A stretch of 22,845 bases of DNA, taken from contig RFFQ01000190.1 in the NCBI GenBank assembly GCA_003697105.1, positions 1 through 22,845 of the forward strand. The letters are read 5' to 3'. The position numbers were made by a program, and so were the translations under genes. Below are positions 1 through 7,416 of the stretch, one piece after another. Source of the DNA: Gemmatimonadota bacterium (lineage in GTDB: Bacteria > 4572-55 > J002). Each line of letters starts with the position of its first letter. Position 1 is the stretch's first letter. The notes beneath the pieces were generated by a model. The model was given only the letters and a program-made list of their open reading frames with translations, had not been told where the DNA came from and did not search any database.

Positions 1-1
1 C

Positions 2-1513
2 TTCTTTTATAATATCCCCCCCGGTGATACCAAAACCATGAATATCTTCGTGATGCCCGGTCGTCCGGGTGAATACGATTTTTCAACCGGCATCGTTGCC
101 CTCACCGATGATAATTTTGATAGTACGCTTGTCCGTTGTGTTGTGGAAGGTGTCCAGCAAGAATGGTTGGAGATGGTGCCGGATTCCCTCTTGACTCGAT
201 TTGATGAGCGAGGTATTCTCCGCACCGAATACGACCGCATCTCCCGCCTAGAACGAATGGCAAAAGGATTATATTACCGGCGACGATTTATCCGTAAGAA
301 GCTACCCCAAGTCGTCAAATTGGTGGAAACGGGTATCGGGATGTCAGGCTATTCCTTGGATAAACCGGCGAGTACTCTCGGTGCCGTGACTGCCGCCAAA
401 GATATGATGGAGTTTACCTACCGCGCGTCCCGATTGGCCGGGGAGATCACCGAATTTCACGACCGCTACCGGCGCTATGTCGCAACCGGTTCGTGGGACC
501 CGAACGATATTATCGGACCCGCCGGATTTGGGGACGAACGATGGATCAACGTACCACAACCGCTCACGTACCAAATTCGGTTTGAAAATGATCCAAACCT
601 TGCGAATGCCCCCGCCCAGGAGGTTCGCATCCGCCACCCATTGGATACCACCGTAGATGTGACCACCTTCCGGCTCGGCAATTTCGGGTTTAGCAACTTC
701 AATTTTGAAGTACCCGAGGATTGCGCCTTCTATGCAACTCGATTGGACGTTAGCGATTCGCTAGGGGTTTATGTCGATGTCCAAGCCGGCATTGACCTCC
801 AGACCCGCGAAGCCTATTGGACATTTACCGCCGTGGATACCGCTACGGGCGAACTCCCCACCGACCCCTACGCGGGCTTTTTACCGGTCAATGATGCGGC
901 ACATCGTGGAGAAGGGTTTGTGTTCTACACCATCCAGCCCAAACCGGATGTTCAAACGGGGGATGTGATTCACGCCAATGCCGAAATCATTTTTGATGTA
1001 AACGATCCGATTAACACCCCAGACATTTTCAATACCGTGGACATAGACCCGCCCGTTAGCCGGGTGAATCCGCTACCACCGGCAAGTATTTCGAGACATT
1101 TTCTGGTGGATTGGTCCGGTGAGGACACCGGCGCCGGTATCCGGGAATATTCCATCTTTGTGTCGGAAAATGGGGGTCCCTACAGACCGTGGTTGAGTGG
1201 GGTTACCCAGACTTCAGCGGTCTTTTCGGGCACCAACGGCAGTTTCTACCGATTTTACAGCCGGGCAGATGATTATGCCGGCAACATTGAGCCACCGAAA
1301 TCATTACCCGAAGCCTCTATCTTGGTCGCCCGCCCGAACTTCCCCTATGATGTCAACGGGGACGGTACGGTGGATGTGATCGACTTGCAGGACGTACTAA
1401 TCCACATCAACCGTGATGAATATGAGCCACAGTATGATATTAATGATGATCAGGTTATTGACCTTAAAGATGTGCAGGAAATGGGGTTGTTCTGGCATCA
1501 GAATACACCCTAA
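2..1513 (+). CDS. C-terminal part of a large secreted protein with Ig-like and dockerin-like modules (5' truncated)
   Basis: The reading frame is open to the first base of the window. The first ATG (38) has no ribosome binding site and the protein sequence runs through it, so the true start lies upstream. The visible part has a charged helical segment (about 180-480), then a beta-rich module (about 480-1050) ending in a stretch with NAEIIFDVNDPINTP, a type I recognise from the C-terminal parts of big repeat-containing secreted proteins. An Ig/fibronectin-like domain follows (about 1055-1320), with a WSGEDTGAGI motif. The last 55 residues hold two EF-hand-like loops, DVNGDGTVDVID (from 1349) and DINDDQVIDLKD (from 1436), which is the dockerin type I layout and implies calcium binding. 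I infer a surface or secreted structural protein, possibly attached through a cohesin partner not seen here. No T9SS-type C-terminal sorting domain is apparent. The overall function is unknown. Confidence 0.8.
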   Translation, partial: FFYNIPPGDTKTMNIFVMPGRPGEYDFSTGIVALTDDNFDSTLVRCVVEGVQQEWLEMVPDSLLTRFDERGILRTEYDRISRLERMAKGLYYRRRFIRKKLPQVVKLVETGIGMSGYSLDKPASTLGAVTAAKDMMEFTYRASRLAGEITEFHDRYRRYVATGSWDPNDIIGPAGFGDERWINVPQPLTYQIRFENDPNLANAPAQEVRIRHPLDTTVDVTTFRLGNFGFSNFNFEVPEDCAFYATRLDVSDSLGVYVDVQAGIDLQTREAYWTFTAVDTATGELPTDPYAGFLPVNDAAHRGEGFVFYTIQPKPDVQTGDVIHANAEIIFDVNDPINTPDIFNTVDIDPPVSRVNPLPPASISRHFLVDWSGEDTGAGIREYSIFVSENGGPYRPWLSGVTQTSAVFSGTNGSFYRFYSRADDYAGNIEPPKSLPEASILVARPNFPYDVNGDGTVDVIDLQDVLIHINRDEYEPQYDINDDQVIDLKDVQEMGLFWHQNTP

Positions 1514-1555
1514 ATTCCCGCCGTTCTATACCACCCGCGCACCATCCGAAATAAC

Positions 1556-1566
1556 AAGGAGGAGGT
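1556..1566 (+). promoter_or_regulatory. Ribosome binding site that fixes a TTG start
   Basis: AAGGAGGAGGT lies 3 nt before a TTG at 1570. It contains two overlapping Shine-Dalgarno cores, 4 and 7 nt from the TTG. The next in-frame Met is about 37 codons in, beyond the conserved GFYG motif, so TTG is the best start for the glycosidase gene. Confidence 0.8.
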
Positions 1567-1569
1567 AGA

Positions 1570-2895
1570 TTGATTTCAACCCGTTCATTTTCCCGTACTG
1601 GTATCATCGAAGGATTTTACGGCAAACCCTACTCTCACCCGCAACGGCTCGATCTCCTGCAATTTCTTGCCCAGCAGGGGATGAGTGAGTATATTTACGC
1701 CCCTAAAAACGATCCGTATCACCGCGATCAATGGCGTGACCCCTATCCACCGGTGAAAATACGCCAATTTCGGCAATTAATTCAGCAGGCAGAGCATCGG
1801 GGTCTAACGTTTACTTACGCGCTGAGTCCCGGTCTCTCCATCAATTATGCCTCAACCACCGATCGGGCACACGTCGTCGCAAAATTTCGAGTACTGGTTG
1901 ATTTGGGTTGCCGGAGTCTGGCGCTTTTACTGGATGACATTTCGCCGGATCCGGCAACCGTGGATTTGGCACACCGGCAAATCGAGTTGGTGCAATATCT
2001 GATAGACCGTTTTGAGGCGGTGTCATGGACGATTTGCCCGACAGAGTATCATGGTGACGGAAATTCAGACTACTTGCGGGCACTGGGTGAGGGGTTGTCG
2101 CCGGAAGTCTCCATCTTCTGGACGGGACCCGAAATCTGTTCCCCCTGGATTACTACGGATTACTGGCACTCAATTGCCCGTATTCTACATCGCCCGCCGC
2201 TCATTTGGGATAATTATCCGGTCAATGATGCCAGTATGACCAGCCGGATTCATCTCCGCCCTTTAAGCCAGCGCAGCCGGGACTTACCCGCCGCCGCCGG
2301 AGGATTTTTTGCCAACCCGATGACCCAATACGAAGCGTCTAAAATCCCGCTGATGACCATCGCCGCCTACTGTCGCGATCCACAGCAGTACGACGCCGGC
2401 AAGGCACTCGATCACGCATTAGACGCGTTAGTCCCCCCCGCTTGGAAGGCATCCATGCAAAAATTTATCGCTTGCAGCAGTTGGAGTTGCCTTACACCCC
2501 GCCCGGCAGAGAACCTCCTTGTTGAAATTACAAAGATGCTGAAAACCCCCTCATCAACCAGCCAACTGGATCGAATAGCAGAGGTTTGCGCTGAGTTGCG
2601 TTCAACCGGTGATACCATTTTGAACCTCCCACACCCTAAACTCCGCCAGGAGTTGCGCGGTTGGGCAAAACGTCTAATCCGCTGGGCGGATTTTGGCAAT
2701 TCGGTAATTGACCGGCTTTATCCGGTCTGGGAGGACACCGGTTGGGAAGGCCTGATCACCCGAAAAGCCATTCTCCGGGAGGCACAAGCTCAATTGCTAC
2801 ACCTTCTTTCGGAACGCACGTACACCATGGCGTTCGATACCCTGTATGAGGCGGCATGGCAAGGCATCCAGAATGCGGTAACATATTCAGAATAA
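1570..2895 (+). CDS. GH84-family beta-N-acetylglucosaminidase (O-GlcNAcase/NagJ-like), cytoplasmic
   Basis: This 441-residue protein matches the catalytic domain of glycoside hydrolase family 84, which removes terminal beta-linked GlcNAc using the substrate's own acetamido group. Family signs: GIIEGFYGKPY at residues 11-21, YIYAPKNDPYHRDQWR at 41-56, the adjacent aspartates D122-D123 in LLLDDIS (the catalytic pair of this family), WTGPE, and WDNYPVND further on. About residues 275-441 look alpha-helical, like the accessory helical domain of GH84 enzymes. Translation starts at TTG behind a very strong Shine-Dalgarno. There is no signal peptide or lipobox, so I infer a cytoplasmic enzyme, unlike many secreted GH84 hyaluronidase or mucin-type enzymes. 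It follows the dockerin protein by 56 nt. The substrate could be cell-wall GlcNAc recycling intermediates or O-GlcNAc-modified protein; the sequence does not decide. Confidence 0.88.
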   Translation: MISTRSFSRTGIIEGFYGKPYSHPQRLDLLQFLAQQGMSEYIYAPKNDPYHRDQWRDPYPPVKIRQFRQLIQQAEHRGLTFTYALSPGLSINYASTTDRAHVVAKFRVLVDLGCRSLALLLDDISPDPATVDLAHRQIELVQYLIDRFEAVSWTICPTEYHGDGNSDYLRALGEGLSPEVSIFWTGPEICSPWITTDYWHSIARILHRPPLIWDNYPVNDASMTSRIHLRPLSQRSRDLPAAAGGFFANPMTQYEASKIPLMTIAAYCRDPQQYDAGKALDHALDALVPPAWKASMQKFIACSSWSCLTPRPAENLLVEITKMLKTPSSTSQLDRIAEVCAELRSTGDTILNLPHPKLRQELRGWAKRLIRWADFGNSVIDRLYPVWEDTGWEGLITRKAILREAQAQLLHLLSERTYTMAFDTLYEAAWQGIQNAVTYSE

Positions 2896-2949
2896 ACCGG
2901 TTTTTGCCGCTGGATTTTCTACTTGACACTTTTTTTGATTTTCCATAAG

Positions 2950-2978
2950 TTGACAGAACTTTTGCGGTCTGCTGGAAT
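2950..2978 (+). promoter_or_regulatory. Candidate promoter for yebC
   Basis: A perfect -35 box TTGACA (2950-2955) is followed after 17 nt by TGGAAT (2973-2978), a 4-of-6 match to the -10 consensus. A second TTGACA lies at 2923-2928 with CATAAG 15 nt on. Either could serve. The -10 match is weak, so the call is tentative. Confidence 0.4.
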
Positions 2979-2993
2979 TTTACAGCAGACCGC
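2964..2993 (+). repeat. Perfect 11-bp hairpin between the glycosidase gene and yebC
   Basis: GCGGTCTGCTG (2964-2974) and CAGCAGACCGC (2983-2993) pair perfectly around an 8-nt loop. No T-run follows on either strand beyond the loop region, so it is not a standard intrinsic terminator. It may still end the glycosidase transcript, act as a protein-binding palindrome, or sit in the yebC leader. It overlaps the candidate -10 box. Confidence 0.6.
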
Positions 2994-3063
2994 CGGCATA
3001 ATTGTAACGTGTACCGATCCTGTTTAGCTTGACTTTAATCGACTTAAATAAAGGAGCAGAACC

Positions 3064-3810
3064 ATGTCAGGTCACTCGAAATGGGCGACAATTAAACGCA
3101 AAAAAGCGGCGGTAGATGCCAAACGGGGCAAAATTTTTACCCGATTAATTCGGGAAATTATGATTGCGGCGCGTGAGGGCGGAGGCGATCCCGAAGCGAA
3201 TTCCCGCCTGCGTACGGCAATCAATAACGCAAAATCCGAAAATATGCCCATGGACAACATCGAACGGGCGATTAAGCGGGGCACCGGCGAACTGGAAGGT
3301 GTGAATTATGAAGAAAGCTGGTACGAAGCGTATGCCCCGGGCGGCGTCGGGTTATATATTCAGGTGTTGACGGATAACAAAAACCGAACAGTGGCTGAAA
3401 TCCGGCATTTGCTAACCCGAAACAACGCGAGCATGGCAGAAGCTGGCGCGGTAGCGTGGATGTTTGAGCAAAAAGGGGTGATTACCATCGACGCCTCCAC
3501 AGTTGATGAAGACCAATTGATGGAGATTGCCCTTGAGGCGGGTGCGGACGATCTGGAAAGCGACGAAAATGTCCATATCGTCAAAACGGCACCGGCCGAT
3601 CTGCACCCGGTGCAAGCCGCCTTGGAGGAGCATAACGTTGCCTATCTTTCGGCGGAAATCACATATTTACCGAAAAATGAAATCGAATTGGATGCGGAAA
3701 CCGGTCAAAAAGTGATGAAGCTATTGGATGTGCTGGAAGATCATGATGATGTCCAAAACGTCTATCATAATGCCGATTTTCCCGAAGCATTATTAGCGGA
3801 AGAAGGTTAA
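3064..3810 (+). CDS. yebC: YebC/TACO1-family regulatory protein
   Basis: The protein has 248 residues, the usual length for the family. The N-terminus MSGHSKWATIKRKKAAVDAK is close to the family consensus, followed by FTRLIREI, SRLRTAINNAK and IERAIKRG. The middle contains EAYAPGGVGLYIQ and DNKNRT, the conserved core of the three-domain YebC fold. YebC proteins were first described as DNA-binding transcription regulators, and family members (including mitochondrial TACO1) are also linked to translation of difficult proline-containing stretches; the sequence does not show which role applies. The protein is cytoplasmic. The ATG at 3064 has AAGGAG 7-12 nt upstream. The stop codon overlaps the ruvC start by one base (TAATG), so the two are translationally coupled, the common yebC-ruvC arrangement. 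Confidence 0.96.
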   Translation: MSGHSKWATIKRKKAAVDAKRGKIFTRLIREIMIAAREGGGDPEANSRLRTAINNAKSENMPMDNIERAIKRGTGELEGVNYEESWYEAYAPGGVGLYIQVLTDNKNRTVAEIRHLLTRNNASMAEAGAVAWMFEQKGVITIDASTVDEDQLMEIALEAGADDLESDENVHIVKTAPADLHPVQAALEEHNVAYLSAEITYLPKNEIELDAETGQKVMKLLDVLEDHDDVQNVYHNADFPEALLAEEG

Positions 3811-4298
3811 TGTTGCGTGTAATTGGCATAGACCCGGGGATTCACATCACCGGTTGGGGTATTGTCGATGCGGAAGATCGGGAGGTTCAGTTGGTTGATT
3901 ATGGAGTGATCAAGACCAAACGAACCCAACCCCTTCCCATCCGGTTAAAGCATGTCTATGATGGGGTTTCGGGGATGATTGCCCAATATAAGCCGGAAGT
4001 ATTATCGATTGAAGAGGCATTCTATTCCAAAAATGTAAAAGTCGCCTTAACCATTGGGCAGGCGCGGGCGGCGGCAATCCTCGCTGGCACAAATGCCGCG
4101 TTGGAAGTCGCTGAGTATAGCCCGCGTGAAATCAAGCAATCCTCGGTGGGATTGGGTGCCGCCGTTAAAGGGCAGGTGCAGTATATGGTCAAAGTCCTAT
4201 TGAAGTTAGATAAAGAACCCTCTCCCGTGGATGCGGCGGATGCCCTCGCGGCGGCAATTTGCCATATCAACCGGGCGCATCTCAAGTATTTGGCGTAA
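3810..4298 (+). CDS. ruvC: Crossover junction endodeoxyribonuclease RuvC
   Basis: RuvC is the Holliday-junction resolvase that cuts four-way junctions symmetrically, working with RuvAB. This 162-residue protein carries the four acidic catalytic positions in family spacing: D8 in GIDPG, E68 in SIEEAFYSKN, and D141 and D144 in VDAADALAAA. The QARAA segment and the PREIKQSSVGLGAA stretch also match RuvC. The ATG overlaps the yebC stop by one base and has the purine-rich end of yebC (GAAGAAGG) as a ribosome binding site. ruvA follows after 32 nt. The length is slightly under the E. coli protein and nothing essential is missing. Confidence 0.96.
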   Translation: MLRVIGIDPGIHITGWGIVDAEDREVQLVDYGVIKTKRTQPLPIRLKHVYDGVSGMIAQYKPEVLSIEEAFYSKNVKVALTIGQARAAAILAGTNAALEVAEYSPREIKQSSVGLGAAVKGQVQYMVKVLLKLDKEPSPVDAADALAAAICHINRAHLKYLA

Positions 4299-4330
4299 GG
4301 TTCCGGAACCGCTGGGAGTAAAGATCAACC

Positions 4331-4927
4331 ATGATCACCTTTTTACGGGGAATACTCGTCAAAAAAGCACCCACACAGGTCGTCCTTGATGTCAATGGGG
4401 TCGGCTACACGATTGCAATCCCGCTTTCCAGCTACGAGGCACTACCCGCCACAGACAAACCCGTTCAATTGCTGACTCATTTGCACCTGCGTGATAATGA
4501 CATTCAACTTTTCGGTTTTATGAGCAGTAATGAAAAACGCCTGTTTGAAAAGGTGATTAACGTGAGTGGCGTTGGACCGCAATTGGCTTTAGGGATTCTC
4601 TCGGCGATGCCGGCCAATACCTTCAAACAAGCCATTTTTCAGCAGGATGTAAAGGCATTGACGAAGATTCCGCGCGTTGGTAAGAAACTGGCGGAACGCT
4701 TAATTCTGGAGTTAAAAGATTCGTTCAAAAACCTTGATATGGATGATCTGGCAATACCCACCACAAATGATGACAAAACCAAGATCGAAGAAGCGGTGCT
4801 GGCACTGATCTCCCTCGGCTATAAAGAGATGCAATCTCGCAGTGCCATTGTTAAAGCCCGAGCGGCATTGCCGGATGAGTTTACCGTCGAAGACCTCGTT
4901 CGAGAGGGGTTAAACGCATTTCTCTAA
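4331..4927 (+). CDS. ruvA: Holliday junction branch migration protein RuvA
   Basis: RuvA binds the Holliday junction as a tetramer and loads the RuvB motor. The 198-residue protein has the N-terminal OB-fold (MITFLRG; VVLDVNGVGYTI), two helix-hairpin-helix motifs (INVSGVGPQLALGIL at about 76-90 and LTKIPRVGKKLAERLILEL at about 109-127), an acidic linker, and a C-terminal three-helix domain (about 150-198; EEAVLALISLGYK) that contacts RuvB in known structures. GGGAG lies 12 nt before the ATG. It is the last gene of the yebC-ruvC-ruvA cluster. ruvB is not downstream, so the RuvB partner must be encoded elsewhere. Confidence 0.96.
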   Translation: MITFLRGILVKKAPTQVVLDVNGVGYTIAIPLSSYEALPATDKPVQLLTHLHLRDNDIQLFGFMSSNEKRLFEKVINVSGVGPQLALGILSAMPANTFKQAIFQQDVKALTKIPRVGKKLAERLILELKDSFKNLDMDDLAIPTTNDDKTKIEEAVLALISLGYKEMQSRSAIVKARAALPDEFTVEDLVREGLNAFL

Positions 4928-5029
4928 GCGGGTATCCCCAACATCACCTTGAAATGAGGCGAACATAAAATCCCTATTCTGGAGAGACGGTTATTTGATT
5001 CTGAGCCGCGTTCCAAACCAAATAAAAGC

Positions 5030-5058
5030 TTGACAACATCATGGGTTTGTGCTAGAAT
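5030..5058 (+). promoter_or_regulatory. Strong sigma70-like promoter for the lipoprotein pair
   Basis: TTGACA (5030-5035) and TAGAAT (5053-5058) are separated by exactly 17 nt. Transcription would start near 5065, leaving a leader of about 50 nt before the ATG at 5114, which has a strong AAGGAGG at 5103-5109. It separates this unit from ruvA. Confidence 0.85.
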
Positions 5059-5113
5059 GCCACTGAATTAATTCAACCATTTTTATTTATATCATGGGAC
5101 GTAAGGAGGTTTT

Positions 5114-5512
5114 ATGCAGAACTACTCAAAATACGCCACAGTGATCGTTTTAGGGGCGGTTCTGGTGTTTGGTAGTGGCTGTGCATCGCTAGTGCCCCCC
5201 CCAGCCGATGTGAGCCAAAAAATGGCTGACATAGAATCCACTCAGAAAGAGATGGCAACAGTCAAAGGTGATGTGGAAAAAATGCAAGGGGATATAACGT
5301 CACTCCAAAGTGAGGTTGACCGTGAACAGCAAGAATTGGATAAATTAAAAGCCCAAGGCAAACTCACGGAACAAGACTTTACGGCGAAAAAAGAAGAAGC
5401 CGTCAAGCGAATGCGAGGTAGTGGGCGGAGTGAAAGCCAAATCCGCGAGATGCTAACTACGCTCGGTTTTAATGCTCAGGAAATTCAAGATTTACTGGAT
5501 CGAACTCGATAA
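5114..5512 (+). CDS. Small coiled-coil lipoprotein with SHOCT-like segment
   Basis: This 132-residue protein begins with a short charged region, a hydrophobic stretch (about 8-20) and VFGSGC, with Cys23 as the likely lipidation site; Gly at -3 makes the lipobox slightly non-standard. Residues about 33-80 are heptad-rich and predicted coiled coil (QKMADIESTQKEMATV and following). LDKLKAQGKLTEQDFTAKK at about 75-93 resembles the SHOCT motif found at the end of many bacterial membrane proteins. The last 25 residues (SQIREMLTTLGFNAQEI) look like a small helical, UBA-like bundle. It shares a promoter with the LysM lipoprotein 18 nt downstream, suggesting a joint role at the cell wall or outer membrane, perhaps as a Lpp-like spacer. 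The specific function is unknown. Confidence 0.8.
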   Translation: MQNYSKYATVIVLGAVLVFGSGCASLVPPPADVSQKMADIESTQKEMATVKGDVEKMQGDITSLQSEVDREQQELDKLKAQGKLTEQDFTAKKEEAVKRMRGSGRSESQIREMLTTLGFNAQEIQDLLDRTR

Positions 5513-5530
5513 ACGTATAGGAGGCGACTT

Positions 5531-6322
5531 GTGAAAACTCTCATTAAATTTTCGTTATTAGCGATTATCGCTGTTGCGCTTTCATCGTGTGCGTCCAGTC
5601 AAGTGAATAAGACCTGTGACGAATTGGAAACCCTGATGGATTCGCAAGAAGGCCAATTAAAAGCGGCAGAATGGCAAGCCTATGCCGGTTGTGTGGATGA
5701 AGATTTAGCATCCTTACAAGGTGAACTGGATCAGTTAAATCAGCAAAAAGCAGATTTAGAAAAGCAAAAACGTGATTTGGAAAAACGGTTGCAAGGTATT
5801 CGGGGTGAAAAAGAAGCCTTTGCCGAAAACAATGTTCTGGTGGAAGAACGAAATCGGAACTTGAACAAAGGGTTAGAAGACCTCATCAATGAATACAAAG
5901 CATTACCAACAGAATACACCGTTCAAGACGGTGACGCACTCGCCGATATTTCTGCCCGGGATGACATTTACGCAGATAAGACCAAATGGAAACGCATCTA
6001 TCACGAAAATCGGGATAAAATCCGCAGCCCGAATCTGATTTATCCGAACTGGGTTTTGAAGATTCCACGAGATTGGCCCGATAAAATTACCGTTCGTCGA
6101 GGGGATTCCCTGTGGAAAATTGCCGGATATTGGTGGGTTTTTGACCAACCCACAGATTGGGTGATGCTTTACGCCAAAAATAAAGATACCCTCCGGGCTA
6201 AAAATAATCCTGACTTAATCTATCCCGATGAAGAATTGGTGATTCCCCGCGGTGAAGATGCCCGCAACGCCATGAAAGCGAAATCCAAAGACGACCTGCG
6301 CAGTTATTGGCAGTCAAAATAA
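5531..6322 (+). CDS. Double-LysM coiled-coil lipoprotein
   Basis: This 263-residue protein starts at GTG with AGGAGG 7-12 nt upstream. Residues 1-20 form a lipoprotein signal (AIIAVALSSC, Cys20). Residues about 58-120 are a long coiled coil rich in Glu, Lys, Gln and Leu. Two LysM domains follow, at about 128-179 (TEYTVQDGDALADIS to LIYPNWVLKIPRD) and about 186-239 (ITVRRGDSLWKIA to LIYPDEELVIPRG). LysM modules bind GlcNAc-containing glycans, here presumably peptidoglycan. The second LysM carries an insert (GYWWVFDQPTDW), as often seen in large LysM proteins of delta- and FCB-type bacteria. I infer a lipid-anchored protein, probably in the outer membrane, reaching the peptidoglycan through its coiled coil. 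It lies 18 nt after the coiled-coil lipoprotein and is followed by a terminator. Confidence 0.88.
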   Translation: MKTLIKFSLLAIIAVALSSCASSQVNKTCDELETLMDSQEGQLKAAEWQAYAGCVDEDLASLQGELDQLNQQKADLEKQKRDLEKRLQGIRGEKEAFAENNVLVEERNRNLNKGLEDLINEYKALPTEYTVQDGDALADISARDDIYADKTKWKRIYHENRDKIRSPNLIYPNWVLKIPRDWPDKITVRRGDSLWKIAGYWWVFDQPTDWVMLYAKNKDTLRAKNNPDLIYPDEELVIPRGEDARNAMKAKSKDDLRSYWQSK

Positions 6323-6351
6323 GCCATTTATCATAGTTTGATTTTAGGATG

Positions 6352-6384
6352 AAACCCCTGTTGGAAATCCGGCAGGGGTTTTTT
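6352..6384 (+). terminator. Intrinsic terminator after the lipoprotein pair
   Basis: AAACCCCTG (6352-6360) pairs with CAGGGGTTT (6373-6381). Pairing continues inward through G-T and GG-CC pairs to an AAAT loop, and a T-run (6379-6384) follows. This is a standard Rho-independent terminator 29 nt after the LysM gene. Confidence 0.9.
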
Positions 6385-6395
6385 GTATGAAACGC

Positions 6396-6424
6396 TTGCT
6401 TAAACGAGGTTTGAACGTTATATT
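6396..6424 (+). promoter_or_regulatory. Candidate promoter of the response regulator-lipid gene run
   Basis: TTGCTT (6396-6401) and TATATT (6419-6424) lie 17 nt apart, just past the preceding terminator. Transcription would begin near 6431. GGGAGG at 6458-6463 precedes the ATG at 6475. Confidence 0.65.
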
Positions 6425-6474
6425 CCACCAGACGTTAAAATGGTTTTTTATCTGCCGGGAGGAATCAAATTTCT

Positions 6475-7416
6475 ATGGGAAAACGCCGGATTTTTATTGT
6501 AGATGATGAAGACCGAGTTTTGGAGTTGCTCCGCTTCGGATTGGAGATGTCAGGTTACGAAGTCATCTCCGCTCGGGATGGGGGGGAAGCTCTGGAAAAA
6601 ATCCAGCAGACCAAACCGGATATTATTGTCTCTGACATCATGATGCCGGGCTTAGATGGGTACGAACTCTGCAAAATCCTGCGAGAAAACCCTGAAACCT
6701 ACCTGATCCCATTTATCTTTTTGAGTGCAAAAGGACAAGTACCCGATAAAATTAAAGGGATCAATCTAGGGGCAGATGAATACATGACCAAACCGTTTGA
6801 TGTCCAAGAACTCCTCGCCCGTATTGACGCGATCATGACGCGGGTCGATGAAGTTCAAAGCCATGCTACCAGCAGTGATACCGCCATCTCCGGCAAATTA
6901 TCCCAGATGGAGATCGTGGATGTGATCCAAATCTGCCAACTGGGGCAGAAAACCGGAATGTTAAAATTAATACGCGAAAATATGGAAGGCTATCTGTTTT
7001 TCCTAGAAGGAGAAATTATTGACGCCAGTTTGTTTACTCAAAAGGGCGAAAACGCATTCTACCGCCTCCTGACATGGCGAGAAGGCAATTTTCAATTTGA
7101 TCCGAGGGAGCCTCTAGTACAACGTACCATTTTTAAGTCCACTTCGGCGTTGCTAATGGAAGGATTACGCCGGCTAGAACAGTGGAAACAAGCCAAAGAA
7201 ACCGCCCCCTCGTTAAGTACCATGCTGATGCCTTCCGGACGAAGTGTGAACCGGGATCACCTCTCAGAAAATGAACGAATCGTCTTTGAAATGATTGACG
7301 GTAAACGTGACTTATATACCATTTTAACATTAAGCCAACTCACTGGGGAGCAAGTCTTTAAGAGTGTCCTGCGGCTGATGGAATTAGAACTAATTGAACC
7401 CATTATAAATACCTAA
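6475..7416 (+). CDS. Response regulator with C-terminal DUF4388 (PATAN) domain
   Basis: The protein has 313 residues. Residues 5-121 form a complete receiver domain: acidic pair D10-D11, phospho-acceptor D54 (IIVSDIMMPGLDG), switch residue S84 and K106 (MTKPF). Residues about 139-240 match DUF4388/PATAN (SGKLSQMEIVDVIQICQLGQ, GYLFFLEGEIIDA, REGNFQFDP), a domain found in gliding, polarity and signalling proteins. Residues about 255-313 look like a small winged-helix-like fold (ENERIVFEMIDGKRDLYTI). There is no standard OmpR or NarL DNA-binding domain, so output by protein-protein contact is likely. It is the first gene after a new promoter, and its stop codon abuts the ATG of the acyltransferase gene. 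A likely, unproven partner is the receiver-kinase encoded three genes downstream. Confidence 0.9.
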   Translation: MGKRRIFIVDDEDRVLELLRFGLEMSGYEVISARDGGEALEKIQQTKPDIIVSDIMMPGLDGYELCKILRENPETYLIPFIFLSAKGQVPDKIKGINLGADEYMTKPFDVQELLARIDAIMTRVDEVQSHATSSDTAISGKLSQMEIVDVIQICQLGQKTGMLKLIRENMEGYLFFLEGEIIDASLFTQKGENAFYRLLTWREGNFQFDPREPLVQRTIFKSTSALLMEGLRRLEQWKQAKETAPSLSTMLMPSGRSVNRDHLSENERIVFEMIDGKRDLYTILTLSQLTGEQVFKSVLRLMELELIEPIINT

